In this document: in pieces, positions 7,414-16,422 of the stretch
Layout: each line of letters opens with the position of its first letter
Numbering within the stretch: position 1 is the first letter of the stretch
Assembly (NCBI GenBank): GCA_938017895.1
Contig: CALIJI010000011.1
Location: 1 to 64,000 of the forward strand
Direction: 5' to 3'
Length of the DNA: 64,000 nucleotides
Source: an uncultured bacterium
Lineage (GTDB): Bacteria > Patescibacteriota > Saccharimonadia > Saccharimonadales > Saccharimonadaceae
Made by a program: the position numbers and the translations under genes
Notes under the pieces: generated by a model
Seen by the model: the letters and a program-made list of their open reading frames with translations, nothing else
Told to the model about the DNA's origin: nothing
Database searches by the model: none

Positions 7414-9674
7414 TGTTGCTCTCCTGCGCTATCAACCTCTACTTCGCACAGTCCTTTTTCATTTGCCGCATTAAGCAAAGCTTCCATCAGTTCCGCATCT
7501 TCCTTTAGCCTATCAAGTTTTTCTTGAAATTCGTTGATCTTCTCAAAGTCTTCTAGCTGCTCAACAGTATCATTAAGCGCTTCTAAAATATCATTTTCAT
7601 TGATATCTGGAAATTCGATTCTTTCTGGGCGAGCACCATAAACCGCCTCCACCGTTTCAGTGAGAGTCATAATATCCATCGGCTTGAGCTCGTGTATATA
7701 TTCATATTTTCTAGCTTCCTCTAAACTAGTCAAACTTGAACCAATTGGTTTTGGCTTAATATCCCAACCATCTTCATCCTTGAAAAAATTGTATCTTTTA
7801 GCTTGACTCAAAATAAAGCTCTGATCATCTGGATTGGTAATACTTGAAATAAATCCATCCCAAAGTGCCATATCTAGATCTTTTTCGCTACCTTTATCCC
7901 ATTCTTTCAACACGCTCAAAATATTTCGCACCGAAAGCACAGATTTTTCGAGTCTTGGCTCAATCTCGTCACCAGAAGCAGTTTTGTGAGTATGGCTTTC
8001 CACCCATTTATTCGAAAAAACATCTTGCGTCACTCGAGATAGCTGTGCTAATTTAAATAATTTCGATAGAGATTTATCATGCTCTGGTAGCTGTAAAGTT
8101 CCTTTTTCATCAGCTAGATAAGAAATCATCACTCGGAACAATTCGTTTCGTTCAGGGCTTTCTTGCTCATTCCAGTTCGTATCTTCAGTAGATTGTGGCA
8201 GATAATCATATTCAAAAATATCCAAGCGTGATAAAAACGCTGGGTTTAGATCATTAGTTCCGCCATAATCAACAATATCCGAACTCAAATTACCCGTCAA
8301 AGTAATCGAAAACCCAGGTTCAATCTTAGTCGCACCAACTCCAGGAATATAGCAGCTTTGACCAGGCCGGCGCTGAAGAATGTCATTTAACGAAATCAAC
8401 ACCGCCGAAGGTATCGCATTAACCTCGTCAATAATTACTGGGCGGCCTTCAATAACTCCGCGATACAGTTCCTTCTTGATTGTTTCTACTTCTGTTCCAA
8501 AAGCTTGGTTTTTGAGTTTAAATAATTCTAAGATTTCATTTGCAGCGTCTCTTTCTTTCGCTTGACGTTCTTCTTCGGACTCTATTCCGCTAAGCTCATC
8601 CTCGTGCTGTTTTTTCCATTTTTCAAATTCAGCATCAAGATCAGACTTATGCTCTAAGAGTGACTTGCCGTTAAATTTTGTCAGCTTCAAACTTTTGTCG
8701 GCATAAAGATCTTGACTATTTAAGTCTTTTGACCCAGAAATAATTAGTGGCGCAAAACGCTCAACCGCATCTTTTTCGCCATTATTAAGATCTCGGCGCA
8801 AATTTCGTTCTGCCTGAGCATAAAACTTACCAAGTGCATTAATACGATCCTGGCTTGTAGCACCGCTATTTTCACTCTGTTTTGACCAATTTTCAAAGCG
8901 ATAAAGTGCATCTTCACGAGCAGCATTAGAAATACTGACATTTTTTGCCGCATTAATTGCTAACTCGGTTTTACCTCCACCCAAATGACCGTGAATAAAA
9001 GTTGGACGGCCACTATTCATATTTCGCTCAACGCGCTCAAGATTACGTAAAACATAAGGAGTTTTAACCATCTCGCCATTTCGAACTTCGGCAACGTTTT
9101 TGCGAATCTCTAAGCCTTTTAGCGCGACAAAAGCTTCAGGCGAAGATTCTTCAAGAGTTTTTCGTTTCTCTTTAAGCTCGCCGATTTTATTACGCAAATG
9201 ATCCGTCATAGGATTTCGGGTAGAATTCTCGCCAGATTTAAGGTTGTTTTCTCCAGCCATATCAAGCAATATTTTAGACGATTCTATCTGTCTATCTATT
9301 CGTTTTGCTGATTGAGCAGCCCCAATGAATTTCCGCCTAGAAAACTCAGCCAGTTTCGTTAAAAGAATTTTTTCTTGTTCATTCAGTTCTAAAATTTGCT
9401 CAAGATTGCCAAATTCAGGCTTAATTTCACCTTCATCAAAAAATTGACTAAAATCAAAACCGCTATTTTTGTCGGTTTCCTCATCTAATAATCCTTCTTG
9501 AAATAGTTCACTTTTAGATTGAATTTCACCAAGAACCTTTTCCGAGCTATCTTCAAATCCTCTCATGGCATGAATAGCTCGATCGCCAATCTTTCGGCGT
9601 TGTTTTTCAATCAATCTTTCTTCTATTTCCTTCCAATTATATTCACCCTGACCGTTATTATTATAGCCTTCCAT
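7410..9674 (-). CDS. MoxR-type AAA+ ATPase, first gene of the propeller/vWA operon
   Basis: 754 aa. After a ~200-residue helical N-terminal extension come Walker A GHLGGGKT (229-236), Walker B VIIDEVN (413-419), sensor-1 ITLTGN (457-462) and an arginine-containing LNPAFLSRLD (476-485). The IPSAVLISLNDILQRR stretch after Walker B is typical of the MoxR/helix-2-insert clade. Walker A and B are ~180 residues apart, far more than the usual ~60, because of a charged helical insert (about 250-405). MoxR proteins use ATP to remodel partners bound through a vWA protein; the vWA gene lies two genes downstream. The C-terminus (700-740) is coiled-coil-like. It opens a ~7-kb four-gene operon with overlapping or abutting genes. 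Confidence 0.9.
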   Translation of the reverse strand: MEGYNNNGQGEYNWKEIEERLIEKQRRKIGDRAIHAMRGFEDSSEKVLGEIQSKSELFQEGLLDEETDKNSGFDFSQFFDEGEIKPEFGNLEQILELNEQEKILLTKLAEFSRRKFIGAAQSAKRIDRQIESSKILLDMAGENNLKSGENSTRNPMTDHLRNKIGELKEKRKTLEESSPEAFVALKGLEIRKNVAEVRNGEMVKTPYVLRNLERVERNMNSGRPTFIHGHLGGGKTELAINAAKNVSISNAAREDALYRFENWSKQSENSGATSQDRINALGKFYAQAERNLRRDLNNGEKDAVERFAPLIISGSKDLNSQDLYADKSLKLTKFNGKSLLEHKSDLDAEFEKWKKQHEDELSGIESEEERQAKERDAANEILELFKLKNQAFGTEVETIKKELYRGVIEGRPVIIDEVNAIPSAVLISLNDILQRRPGQSCYIPGVGATKIEPGFSITLTGNLSSDIVDYGGTNDLNPAFLSRLDIFEYDYLPQSTEDTNWNEQESPERNELFRVMISYLADEKGTLQLPEHDKSLSKLFKLAQLSRVTQDVFSNKWVESHTHKTASGDEIEPRLEKSVLSVRNILSVLKEWDKGSEKDLDMALWDGFISSITNPDDQSFILSQAKRYNFFKDEDGWDIKPKPIGSSLTSLEEARKYEYIHELKPMDIMTLTETVEAVYGARPERIEFPDINENDILEALNDTVEQLEDFEKINEFQEKLDRLKEDAELMEALLNAANEKGLCEVEVDSAGEQQ

Positions 9675-9718
9675 ACATTAATTAAACCTTACATCTTATA
9701 AATCTGATTTTTATACTA

Positions 9719-9728
9719 ATTTTATCAT
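9719..9728 (-). promoter_or_regulatory. Putative extended -10 promoter of the MoxR/propeller operon
   Basis: ATGATAAAAT on the minus strand fits an extended -10 (TGnTAAAAT). It would start transcription near 9712, giving a ~37-nt leader. The only Shine-Dalgarno-like match is a weak AAGG about 12 nt before the ATG. Confidence 0.4.
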
Positions 9729-9760
9729 ACATAAGCACTATCTTCAAGTTTTCAGAGTAA

Positions 9761-9790
9761 ATAAAAACACCCCTTTTGGAGTGTTTTTAT
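9761..9790 (-). terminator. Terminator of tuf
   Basis: CACTCC-AAAA-GGGGTG stem flanked by A and T runs, just after the tuf stop. Confidence 0.85.
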
Positions 9791-9804
9791 GGATAGTAGA
9801 ACTA

Positions 9805-10989
9805 TTATTTGATGATTGATGTAACAACACCAGCACCAACAGTTCGGCCACCTTCACGGATAGCAAAGTTCAAACCTTGTTCCATGGCGATAGGAGCTTG
9901 AAGTTTAACTTTGAAGCTTACGTCGTCACCAGGCATAACCATTTCTTTGTCAGCTGGAAGTTCAACTTCACCGGTAACGTCAGTTGTTCGGAAGTAGAAT
10001 TGTGGTTTGTATCCCTTTGAGAATGGAGTGTGTCGTCCACCTTCATCTTTCTTCAAGATATAAACTTGAGCTTCGAATTCAGTGTGTGGAGTAATTGTGC
10101 CAGGAGCAGCAATAACTTGTCCACGCTCGATTTGGTCTCGTTCAATACCACGAAGAAGAAGACCAGCGTTGTCACCTGCTTGACCTTGATCAAGAGATTT
10201 CTTGAAGGCTTCAATACCAGTAACAACTGTTTTTTGTGAAGGTTTCAAACCAACAATTTCAACTTCATCGTTAAGTTTAACAACACCTTGTTCGATACGA
10301 CCTGTAGCAACAGTTCCACGACCTTTGATTGAGAAAACGTCCTCAATAGGCATCAAGAATGGTTTGTCCATGTCACGAGCTGGTTCTGGAATGTATGAAT
10401 CCATAGCTTCAACCAATTCCATAATAGCGTCTTCGTATTTTTCATCGCCTTCAAGAGCTTTAAGAGCTGAACCTTTGATGATTGGAGCGTTGTCGCCGTC
10501 AAATCCGTTTGCTGAAAGAAGTTCACGAACATCCATTTCGATCAACTCAACAAGTTCTTCGTCGGCCATATCCATTTTGTTTAAGAAAACAACAATCTTA
10601 GGCACACCAACTTGTTTTGCCAAAAGAACGTGTTCACGAGTTTGTGGCATAGGACCATCTGTAGCTGCAATAACAAGAACAGCACCGTCAACCTGAGCAG
10701 CACCAGTAATCATGTTTTTAACATAGTCTGCGTGTCCAGGCATGTCAACGTGAGCATAGTGTCGGTTTTTTGATTCATATTCTTGGTGAGAAGAAGCAAT
10801 CGTAATACCACGAGCTTTTTCTTCTGGTGCGTTGTCGATCTGGTCGTACGCAATTGGTTTGTTAACTTCTGATGGAAGTCGTTTTGCAAGAACTGCTGTG
10901 ATAGCCGCAGTAAGAGTTGTTTTACCGTGGTCAACGTGTCCCATTGTACCAACGTTTACGTGTGGCTTTGAGCGGTCAAATTCTGCCAT
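9805..10989 (-). CDS. tuf: Elongation factor Tu
   Basis: GTPase that delivers aminoacyl-tRNA to the ribosome. 394 aa, full family length. G1 is GHVDHGKT (17-24), G3 DMPGH (Met where E. coli has Cys81) and G4 NKMD; domains 2 and 3 end in [11 protein letters not shown]. It is monocistronic, separate from fusA, rpsL and rpsG. The Shine-Dalgarno is AAAGGAG, and the structured leader upstream is described separately. Identity is certain. Confidence 0.99.
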   Translation of the reverse strand: MAEFDRSKPHVNVGTMGHVDHGKTTLTAAITAVLAKRLPSEVNKPIAYDQIDNAPEEKARGITIASSHQEYESKNRHYAHVDMPGHADYVKNMITGAAQVDGAVLVIAATDGPMPQTREHVLLAKQVGVPKIVVFLNKMDMADEELVELIEMDVRELLSANGFDGDNAPIIKGSALKALEGDEKYEDAIMELVEAMDSYIPEPARDMDKPFLMPIEDVFSIKGRGTVATGRIEQGVVKLNDEVEIVGLKPSQKTVVTGIEAFKKSLDQGQAGDNAGLLLRGIERDQIERGQVIAAPGTITPHTEFEAQVYILKKDEGGRHTPFSKGYKPQFYFRTTDVTGEVELPADKEMVMPGDDVSFKVKLQAPIAMEQGLNFAIREGGRTVGAGVVTSIIK

Positions 10990-11024
10990 TTTAGAATTTC
11001 TCCTTTAAATTATTTATTATTATT

Positions 11025-11085
11025 CCGCATCGCGCGAGTTACTGTTTTAAGCAAAACACACGACGCGACGCTACCTATAATTATA
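11025..11085 (-). promoter_or_regulatory. tuf promoter and structured 5' leader
   Basis: The -10 TATAAT (RC at 11080-11085) predicts a start near 11073. The RNA then forms an outer stem GCGUCGCG (11064-11071) with CGCGAUGC (11027-11034, one G-U) around a perfect inner hairpin UGUUUU-GCUU-AAAACA (11043-11058). The stem begins about 3 nt from the predicted 5' end, so it may protect the mRNA or regulate it. Confidence 0.6.
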
Positions 11086-11124
11086 CATAAAGTTTTCGTT
11101 TTTGTAAAGAGTCGAAATAAAAAA

Positions 11125-12216
11125 TTATTTTTGAGATTCGAAAATTCCGTCGTGTCGTTTTCCTTCATATATCAAAGTCGGAATTTTTTTAGTCTGAATT
11201 TTCTTCTCGACAATTTTAGCGTTACGTGCAAGTTTTTTCGATATTTCTTCACTTTTTGCTTTTTTAGAAATATCCGAGATTTGATTCTCTGTATAGCCAG
11301 CCTCTTTTAACCATTCAATAATTTTATTTTCAACCTTTTCGTTAGAATAAGCTTTTATAGAAACGCCGTTAAAATTCTCTTGCCAAACTACACCCTGAGA
11401 ATCTTTCCCTGTAAAAATCTTCTCAACCAAATACCATTCTGGGGAAATTCTTTGAGAATTATCAGGTTGAGTTGCTCGAACCGCTTCAAGATAACTTGCT
11501 ATCAAACGGGAATTTTTAAATTTATCACCGTTTTCGCCAGAAATAACATATGGAATTAAATGAACCTGATATTTTTCAAAAAATCCACTCTGTTTTTGGT
11601 TAATGAAGCTTCGACGGCAAGTTACGCAACCAGGATCAAAAATATCCACGGCTACCGAATTTGAATTTTTGCCCATACCACCAAATTGACCGTAATAACT
11701 AGAATCACTCACAACCAAATCTTCTGCTCGCCAAGTTGTCATACGCGCCGGAATTGCCGAAAAAATATCGCCCCATTCTGTAAACCAACGGACAAAATCA
11801 CTCTCGCCATTCACGCCATCAATAGTGCAGGCTTCAGCCGAATTAAGCGCACAAGAATCAGGCTTCTCGATATTGCAAGTTCCATAAGCATACAGTGCTA
11901 AACCTGATTTTATTAGAGTTAATATAGACCAAACCGTAATCAAAACGACTAAGCCAGCCACAACTTCAATCACCCAAGAAACTGGTTTAACCCATTTTTT
12001 ATGGCGGATAATCAATTTCCTAAGAATCGAATTCTTAATTTCGTCTTTAAAATTTGAATCACAAGCCCGAAAAGTTGCTCGCCGCGTAAAACAATAAACC
12101 GATTTTTTAAACATTTCATTGATAGCTTTGGCTTGTTTTTTTGCGCCAAATAATTTCAACGCTGGAGTAAATAACCAAATAACCAACAGGATTATAAATG
12201 CAGCAACACAAACCAT
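11125..12216 (-). CDS. Membrane-anchored thioredoxin-fold (DsbA-like) thiol protein
   Basis: 363 aa. Hydrophobic segments at about 4-20 and 83-110 anchor it. The C-terminal part carries VDIFDPGCVTCRRSF with a CxxC redox pair (C197, C200) at the start of a thioredoxin-like fold, and FESQK at the end. Extra cysteines (C114, C122, C130) sit between membrane segment and redox domain. Likely a disulfide oxidoreductase or isomerase facing the outside. The ATG overlaps the stop of the cysteine desulfurase-like gene by one base (TAATG), so the two are co-translated. Family assignment rests on the CxxC context; the exact subclass (DsbA, DsbG, Vkor-linked) is unclear. Confidence 0.7.
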   Translation of the reverse strand: MVCVAAFIILLVIWLFTPALKLFGAKKQAKAINEMFKKSVYCFTRRATFRACDSNFKDEIKNSILRKLIIRHKKWVKPVSWVIEVVAGLVVLITVWSILTLIKSGLALYAYGTCNIEKPDSCALNSAEACTIDGVNGESDFVRWFTEWGDIFSAIPARMTTWRAEDLVVSDSSYYGQFGGMGKNSNSVAVDIFDPGCVTCRRSFINQKQSGFFEKYQVHLIPYVISGENGDKFKNSRLIASYLEAVRATQPDNSQRISPEWYLVEKIFTGKDSQGVVWQENFNGVSIKAYSNEKVENKIIEWLKEAGYTENQISDISKKAKSEEISKKLARNAKIVEKKIQTKKIPTLIYEGKRHDGIFESQK

Positions 12217-13361
12217 TATTCAAAAATCCTTCCCAAAACCTGTTTTAACTTATCAATATCCTCACGAGTGTTATGTAGCCCAATTGAAATACGCACAAGA
12301 TGCGGCAATTTTAGAACCTCTTTCAGATAATAATGAGCGCAAAAATAACCGCTTCGCACCATAATTCCCTCATCAGAAAGTGCTTGAGCAATCAAATGAG
12401 AATCAAGCTTATCGTGATAGAAACTAATCACGGGCGTAGCTTTTTCATTCAAAATATTCACACCTTTTTGCGTCTTTAAGAACTCAAAAATATCTTTAGA
12501 AAATTCGTCAATTTGCGATTTTTTCTTCTGTTTTTTTAGCCAATCAATTGCAGTCTTAAAAGCAATAATTTCACCCCAAGCTTGAAGTCCTGGCTCAAAA
12601 ATCGTATGGATTTCATCATCTGCTAGCATATTAAAGGAATCCTGTTTAACACTCGACACCATTCCACCGCCAACAAAGGACGACTTAATATACTTCGCAA
12701 AATCTTTCCTAACTACCATCACACCAAGACTCGGCGCATACATTTTATGGGCGCTAGCCACAAAAGCATCAGCCGGAATTTTTTGTAGCAGCTCATAATT
12801 CGAGCCTGGAGCCTGAGCACAATCTAGGATAATAAATCCATTCTGTTTTTTAATTTTTTTAACTAGCGCAGCGACATTTTCTAGTCGCCGACCGTCAATA
12901 TTGCTAACCGCATTAACTACCACTAGGCTATTAGTAAAATCATTCTCAAGGGACAATAAACCATCAGCTTCACGAGGTAAAACTATTCGCTCAATTCCGT
13001 TTTTTTCGGCAAAAGTCATCGTCGAAAGAAATACTGAATTATGTTCGATTTCGCTAGTAATTATTTTCTTAATCGGCAGTTCAAGCTGACTTAATAATAA
13101 GTTTAACCCATAAGTTGTATTAAGCGTAAAACTAACAAAATAATGCTTCGACTTCAACTTCAGAAGGTCCAAAACTGCCTCGCGAGTTTCTTCTACTCGC
13201 TCATCAACCTGCTTTCCCCAAGCGTATTTAACCCTTTCGCCACAAGAATTATAATCAGTATAATATTCATTAAGAGTATCGATCACGCACTGAGGTCGCA
13301 AAGACTGGCACGCTGAATCAAAATAATGCGTACCTATCGGTAAATATTCAAAATCCTTCAA
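12216..13361 (-). CDS. Cysteine desulfurase-like PLP enzyme (class V aminotransferase fold)
   Basis: 381 aa. PLP lysine K206 lies in ASAHKMYAP; H107 stacks on the cofactor and D180/Q183 (ILDCAQAPG) bind it. RSGYFCAHYY holds C341, at the place of the persulfide cysteine of SufS/CsdA enzymes. These enzymes release sulfur from cysteine for Fe-S clusters or thiolated tRNA. No SufBCD, SufU or IscU gene is nearby; instead a DsbA-like gene follows. The start is a TTG preceded by AGGAG, and no better ATG exists upstream. It could also be a selenocysteine-lyase-type or other group V enzyme. Confidence 0.85.
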   Translation of the reverse strand: MKDFEYLPIGTHYFDSACQSLRPQCVIDTLNEYYTDYNSCGERVKYAWGKQVDERVEETREAVLDLLKLKSKHYFVSFTLNTTYGLNLLLSQLELPIKKIITSEIEHNSVFLSTMTFAEKNGIERIVLPREADGLLSLENDFTNSLVVVNAVSNIDGRRLENVAALVKKIKKQNGFIILDCAQAPGSNYELLQKIPADAFVASAHKMYAPSLGVMVVRKDFAKYIKSSFVGGGMVSSVKQDSFNMLADDEIHTIFEPGLQAWGEIIAFKTAIDWLKKQKKKSQIDEFSKDIFEFLKTQKGVNILNEKATPVISFYHDKLDSHLIAQALSDEGIMVRSGYFCAHYYLKEVLKLPHLVRISIGLHNTREDIDKLKQVLGRIFE

Positions 13362-13414
13362 TATCTTCTCCTTTTTATTCTACATATTATACCAATTTTA
13401 AGCACAAGTGTAAA

Positions 13415-13443
13415 GAAAAAACCACTCAGAATGCTGAGTGGTA
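13415..13443 (-). terminator. Terminator of the 134-aa coiled-coil gene
   Basis: Perfect ACCACTCAG / CTGAGTGGT stem followed by TTTTTTC on the minus strand. Confidence 0.88.
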
Positions 13444-13452
13444 AGAAATTTT

Positions 13453-13857
13453 TTATCGCGCAACACGGTAATGACTTATTGTATTTACCCAATTATAGCC
13501 ATAGTCGCGACGAGGCTTCATATATCTACCTCTCTTCTCTATAAGCGATGTCCTACCAGATACAGCAGAGACGCCTTGATTAAGTAAGTAGTCTATTTTT
13601 GCATGAAGATTACTTATTTTCTTCTTAAAATAAGTAATACTCCTCTCTATCTTCTTAAATTCACTCTTAATGAATTCATAATGAGCTAGTAGCTCGTAAA
13701 TATCTGCTTCGTCAAGCTCCACTTCTTCAAGAACTTGACAAAGCAGAGCCTCTCTGAGAACAGCATCCCAGTACTCTTCATCGAGCCTCCGGAGCTGATC
13801 CTCAAAACAATGAATCTCCTCCCTAATAGAAGACTCAATACCAGATATTAAATGCAT
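13453..13857 (-). CDS. Helical coiled-coil protein of unknown function (134 aa)
   Basis: The start chosen is ATG (MHLISGIES), with GGAGG 8 nt upstream; a TTG five codons earlier lies inside the Shine-Dalgarno and is rejected. The protein is acidic and helical over ~10-100 (LDEAD, KKISNLHAKIDYLL heptads), with a basic, aromatic tail (RGRYMKPRRDYGYNWV). No family is recognised. It has its own promoter, leader hairpin and terminator. The style (hairpin leader, GGAGGTG) matches the 101-aa gene at 28704. Confidence 0.65.
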   Translation of the reverse strand: MHLISGIESSIREEIHCFEDQLRRLDEEYWDAVLREALLCQVLEEVELDEADIYELLAHYEFIKSEFKKIERSITYFKKKISNLHAKIDYLLNQGVSAVSGRTSLIEKRGRYMKPRRDYGYNWVNTISHYRVAR

Positions 13858-13883
13858 GAAATACACCTCCAAAAAAAGTATTT

Positions 13884-13908
13884 GTCCTATAGGACTAATA
13901 TTATTATA
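13884..13908 (-). promoter_or_regulatory. Promoter and 5' terminal hairpin of the 134-aa gene
   Basis: The -10 TATAAT (13903-13908) predicts a start near 13896. The RNA then begins with the perfect palindrome GTCCTATAGGAC (13884-13895), a 5'-end hairpin or dimerising element, followed by TTTTTTTGGAGGTG. Confidence 0.55.
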
Positions 13909-13976
13909 TCATATTAACCGAATAGTAGCAAATCAGTGTTTCTTTTCTTCTACACTATTTTACACTTTAAAATAAA

Positions 13977-14004
13977 CAAAACCACCCTTGAAAGAGTGGT
14001 TTTT
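13977..14004 (-). terminator. Terminator of fusA
   Basis: ACCACTCTTTCAAGGGTGGT stem-loop and T-rich tail on the minus strand, after the fusA stop. Confidence 0.75.
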
Positions 14005-14021
14005 TAGTGTCTAGCATTTAG

Positions 14022-16112
14022 CTATTTTGCGTTGCGCTTTTCAATGATTTCTTGGGCAACGTTAGGTGGAACTTCTTCATATTGTGCAAGTTCCATTGTC
14101 GAAGCTGCACGACCTTTACTCATTGAGCGTAGGTCAGAAGTATATCCGAACATATTAGCAAGCGGCACAAAGCCTTTAACCAATTTAGTTCCACCCATTA
14201 GATCTTCCATAGCGTCAATACGTCCACGGCGTGAGTTAAGGTCGCCAATAACATCACCCATAAACTCTTCTGGAGTTGTAACTTCAACATGCATCACGGG
14301 CTCAAGAAGAACTGGTTTCGCTTCTTTAATACCAGCACGAGTAGCTAAAGCGCCAGCCAATTTAAAGGCAAGTTCGCTAGAGTCGACATCATGGTAAGAG
14401 CCATCGTAAAGAGTAGCTTTAACGTCAACAACTGGGTATCCAGCAATCACACCGCCTTCAAGTGTTTCAAGAACACCTTGTTCAACTGGCTTGCGGTATT
14501 CTTGAGGCACAACACCACCTTTAATTTCATCAATAAATTCAAAGCCTTTACCAGCTTCGTTTGGTTCAAATTTAATCCAAACGTCACCGTATTGACCACG
14601 ACCACCAGACTGCTTAGCATGCTTACCTTGCGCTTGAGCGGTTCCACGAATAGTCTCACGGAAGGCAACTTGCGGTTCACCAATGTTAGCCTCAACGTTA
14701 AATTCACGTTTCATTCGGTCAATCAAAATGTCGAGGTGAAGTTCACCCATTCCCGACATGATAGTCTGACCCGTTTCTTCATCTGTATGAACTCGGAAAG
14801 TTGGGTCTTCTTCAGCAAGTCGTTGAAGAGCGATTCCCATTTTTTCTTGGTCAGCCTTAGTTTTTGGCTCGACCGCAATTGAAACTGGCGGTTCAGCAAA
14901 TTCAATGCCTTCAAGAATAATTCCGTGATTCAAATCACAAAGGGTAGCACCAGTTGTCACGTCTTTCAAACCAACAACAGCAGCAATATCACCAGCACTA
15001 ATTTCTGTAATATCTTCACGCTTATCGGCATGCATTCGCACAAGTCGGCCAACACGTTCTTTTTTACCAGTCATAGTGTTAAGGATGTAAGAGCCAGCTG
15101 TAATCTTACCGCTATAAACACGAATAAAGACAAGTTTTCCGACGAATGGGTCAGTCGCAATCTTAAATGCAAGCGCAGAAGTTGGTTCTTTTTCGCTTGG
15201 CTTTCGCTCGATTACATCACCAGTTTTAGGATCAGTTCCTTTAATTGAAGCGATATCAAGTGGGCTTGGAAGGTAATCGTTGATAAGATCAAGAACCTTT
15301 TCCACAATCACACCACGACCATCACCACCTGTGACCAAGAAGAAGTCACCAGCAAGGACTCGTTTTCGAAGCGCAGCTTTAAGTTCAGGAATTGTAATTG
15401 ATTCTTCACCTTCTTCGAAAAATCGCATCATCAATTCATCATCAGCTTCAACCGCATTTTCAACAAGCAATGAGCGTGCATTCTTAGCCTTTTCAAGCAT
15501 ATCAGCTGGAATTTCACCAACTTTCAATTCATGGTCAGCATAGTTATCATAAGTGTAAGCTTTCATGTCGATAAGATCAACAACACCATTGATTTCTTGT
15601 TCAAAACCAATTGGTAAGTGAATTGGAAAAGCCTGCTTGCTCAAGCGAGTATGAATAGACTCAATTGACTTATAAAAATCACCACCAGTTTGGTTAATTT
15701 TATTGATAAAACATACGCGTGGCACATTGTATTTATCAGCTTGCCGCCAAACAGTTTCAGACTGCGCTTCCACACCCATTTTACCGTCAAAGACAGTCAC
15801 CGCACCGTCAAGAACACGAAGCGAACGTTCCACTTCGGCTGTAAAGTCAATGTGTCCCGGCGTATCGATAATGTTAATCTTATGATCTTTCCAGAAACAA
15901 GTCACAGCTGCAGAAGTAATTGTAATTCCGCGCTCTTTTTCCTGCGCCATCCAGTCGGTAGTAGCACCATCACCTTCACCACGGACAACACCAATTTTGT
16001 GCGTCAAACCAGTTCGGTAGAGAATACCTTCTGTTGTTGTAGTTTTACCGGCGTCAATGTGCGCAATAATACCCACGTTTCGGAAATTTTCCAATGAAAT
16101 ATTTTTACTCAT
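14022..16112 (-). CDS. fusA: Elongation factor G
   Basis: Ribosomal translocase GTPase, 696 aa, with all five domains present by length. G1 is AHIDAGKT (17-24), G2 RGITITSAA (61-69) and G3 DTPGH (83-87). G4, expected NKxD, reads NKIN (137-140): the guanine-reading Asp is replaced by Asn, confirmed in the codons (AAT AAA ATT AAC). Domain IV has [15 protein letters not shown]. The gene is separate from rpsL-rpsG and tuf. It has a leader with a long hairpin and a modest Shine-Dalgarno (AAGGGG). Only one fusA is in view; a second copy elsewhere cannot be excluded. Confidence 0.98.
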   Translation of the reverse strand: MSKNISLENFRNVGIIAHIDAGKTTTTEGILYRTGLTHKIGVVRGEGDGATTDWMAQEKERGITITSAAVTCFWKDHKINIIDTPGHIDFTAEVERSLRVLDGAVTVFDGKMGVEAQSETVWRQADKYNVPRVCFINKINQTGGDFYKSIESIHTRLSKQAFPIHLPIGFEQEINGVVDLIDMKAYTYDNYADHELKVGEIPADMLEKAKNARSLLVENAVEADDELMMRFFEEGEESITIPELKAALRKRVLAGDFFLVTGGDGRGVIVEKVLDLINDYLPSPLDIASIKGTDPKTGDVIERKPSEKEPTSALAFKIATDPFVGKLVFIRVYSGKITAGSYILNTMTGKKERVGRLVRMHADKREDITEISAGDIAAVVGLKDVTTGATLCDLNHGIILEGIEFAEPPVSIAVEPKTKADQEKMGIALQRLAEEDPTFRVHTDEETGQTIMSGMGELHLDILIDRMKREFNVEANIGEPQVAFRETIRGTAQAQGKHAKQSGGRGQYGDVWIKFEPNEAGKGFEFIDEIKGGVVPQEYRKPVEQGVLETLEGGVIAGYPVVDVKATLYDGSYHDVDSSELAFKLAGALATRAGIKEAKPVLLEPVMHVEVTTPEEFMGDVIGDLNSRRGRIDAMEDLMGGTKLVKGFVPLANMFGYTSDLRSMSKGRAASTMELAQYEEVPPNVAQEIIEKRNAK

Positions 16113-16139
16113 TTTTCCCCTTAAATTTTATTATTTATT

Positions 16140-16208
16140 GCTGTTTTTGCGCTAATTTTGTGACCCTCTTAAGGCCAGCACAAAAACAGCGCTTCAGCAA
16201 TAATTTTA
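16140..16208 (-). promoter_or_regulatory. fusA promoter and long 5' hairpin
   Basis: Extended -10 TGTTAAAAT (hexamer 16203-16208) predicts a start near 16196. Only ~6 nt later the RNA enters a 13-bp stem, GCUGUUUUUGUGC (16178-16190) with GCGCAAAAACAGC (16140-16152), containing one G-U pair. The loop can form a smaller GGCC/GGUC stem. Confidence 0.6.
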
Positions 16209-16278
16209 ACATATTCACGGAAAAGTGTAAAGGTGATTTTAACCAAAAAGAATAGCCAAATAAATTGACTACTCTTTA

Positions 16279-16363
16279 TGGTACACGAGAAAGGACTTGA
16301 ACCTTCACGCCGATTGGCACTAGTTCCTAAGACTAGCGTGTCTACCAATTCCACCACTCGTGC
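16279..16363 (-). tRNA. tRNA-Leu (anticodon TAG), CCA encoded
   Basis: 85-nt class II tRNA. Acceptor GCACGAG pairs with CTCGTGT (top pair G1-U72). The D arm has GGAATTGGTAGACAC, the anticodon stem-loop is CTAGT-CTTAGGA-ACTAG (anticodon TAG), then a long variable arm and a T arm with GGTTCAAGTCC. Discriminator A73 and the encoded CCA agree with leucine identity. Confidence 0.96.
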
Positions 16364-16382
16364 TTAATAAAACTATTTTATA

Positions 16383-16412
16383 AAAAAAACCTAGTAAAGT
16401 CAAGGTTTTTTA
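16383..16412 (-). terminator. Probable terminator of recG
   Basis: AAAAAACCTTG...TAGGTTTTTTTT stem with long T run on the minus strand, directly after the recG stop. Confidence 0.6.
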
Positions 16413-16422
16413 TGAAAAAATT

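Noticed and set aside
10202..10696. 164-aa frame opposite tuf
   Set aside because: Codon-bias shadow of a highly expressed gene; no ribosome site and no protein-like motif.
14391..14882. 163-aa frame opposite fusA
   Set aside because: Antisense shadow, no start signals.
16169..16357. 62-aa reading frame (MVELVDTLVLGTS...) on the minus strand
   Set aside because: It is the translation of the tRNA-Leu gene itself, a common artefact.
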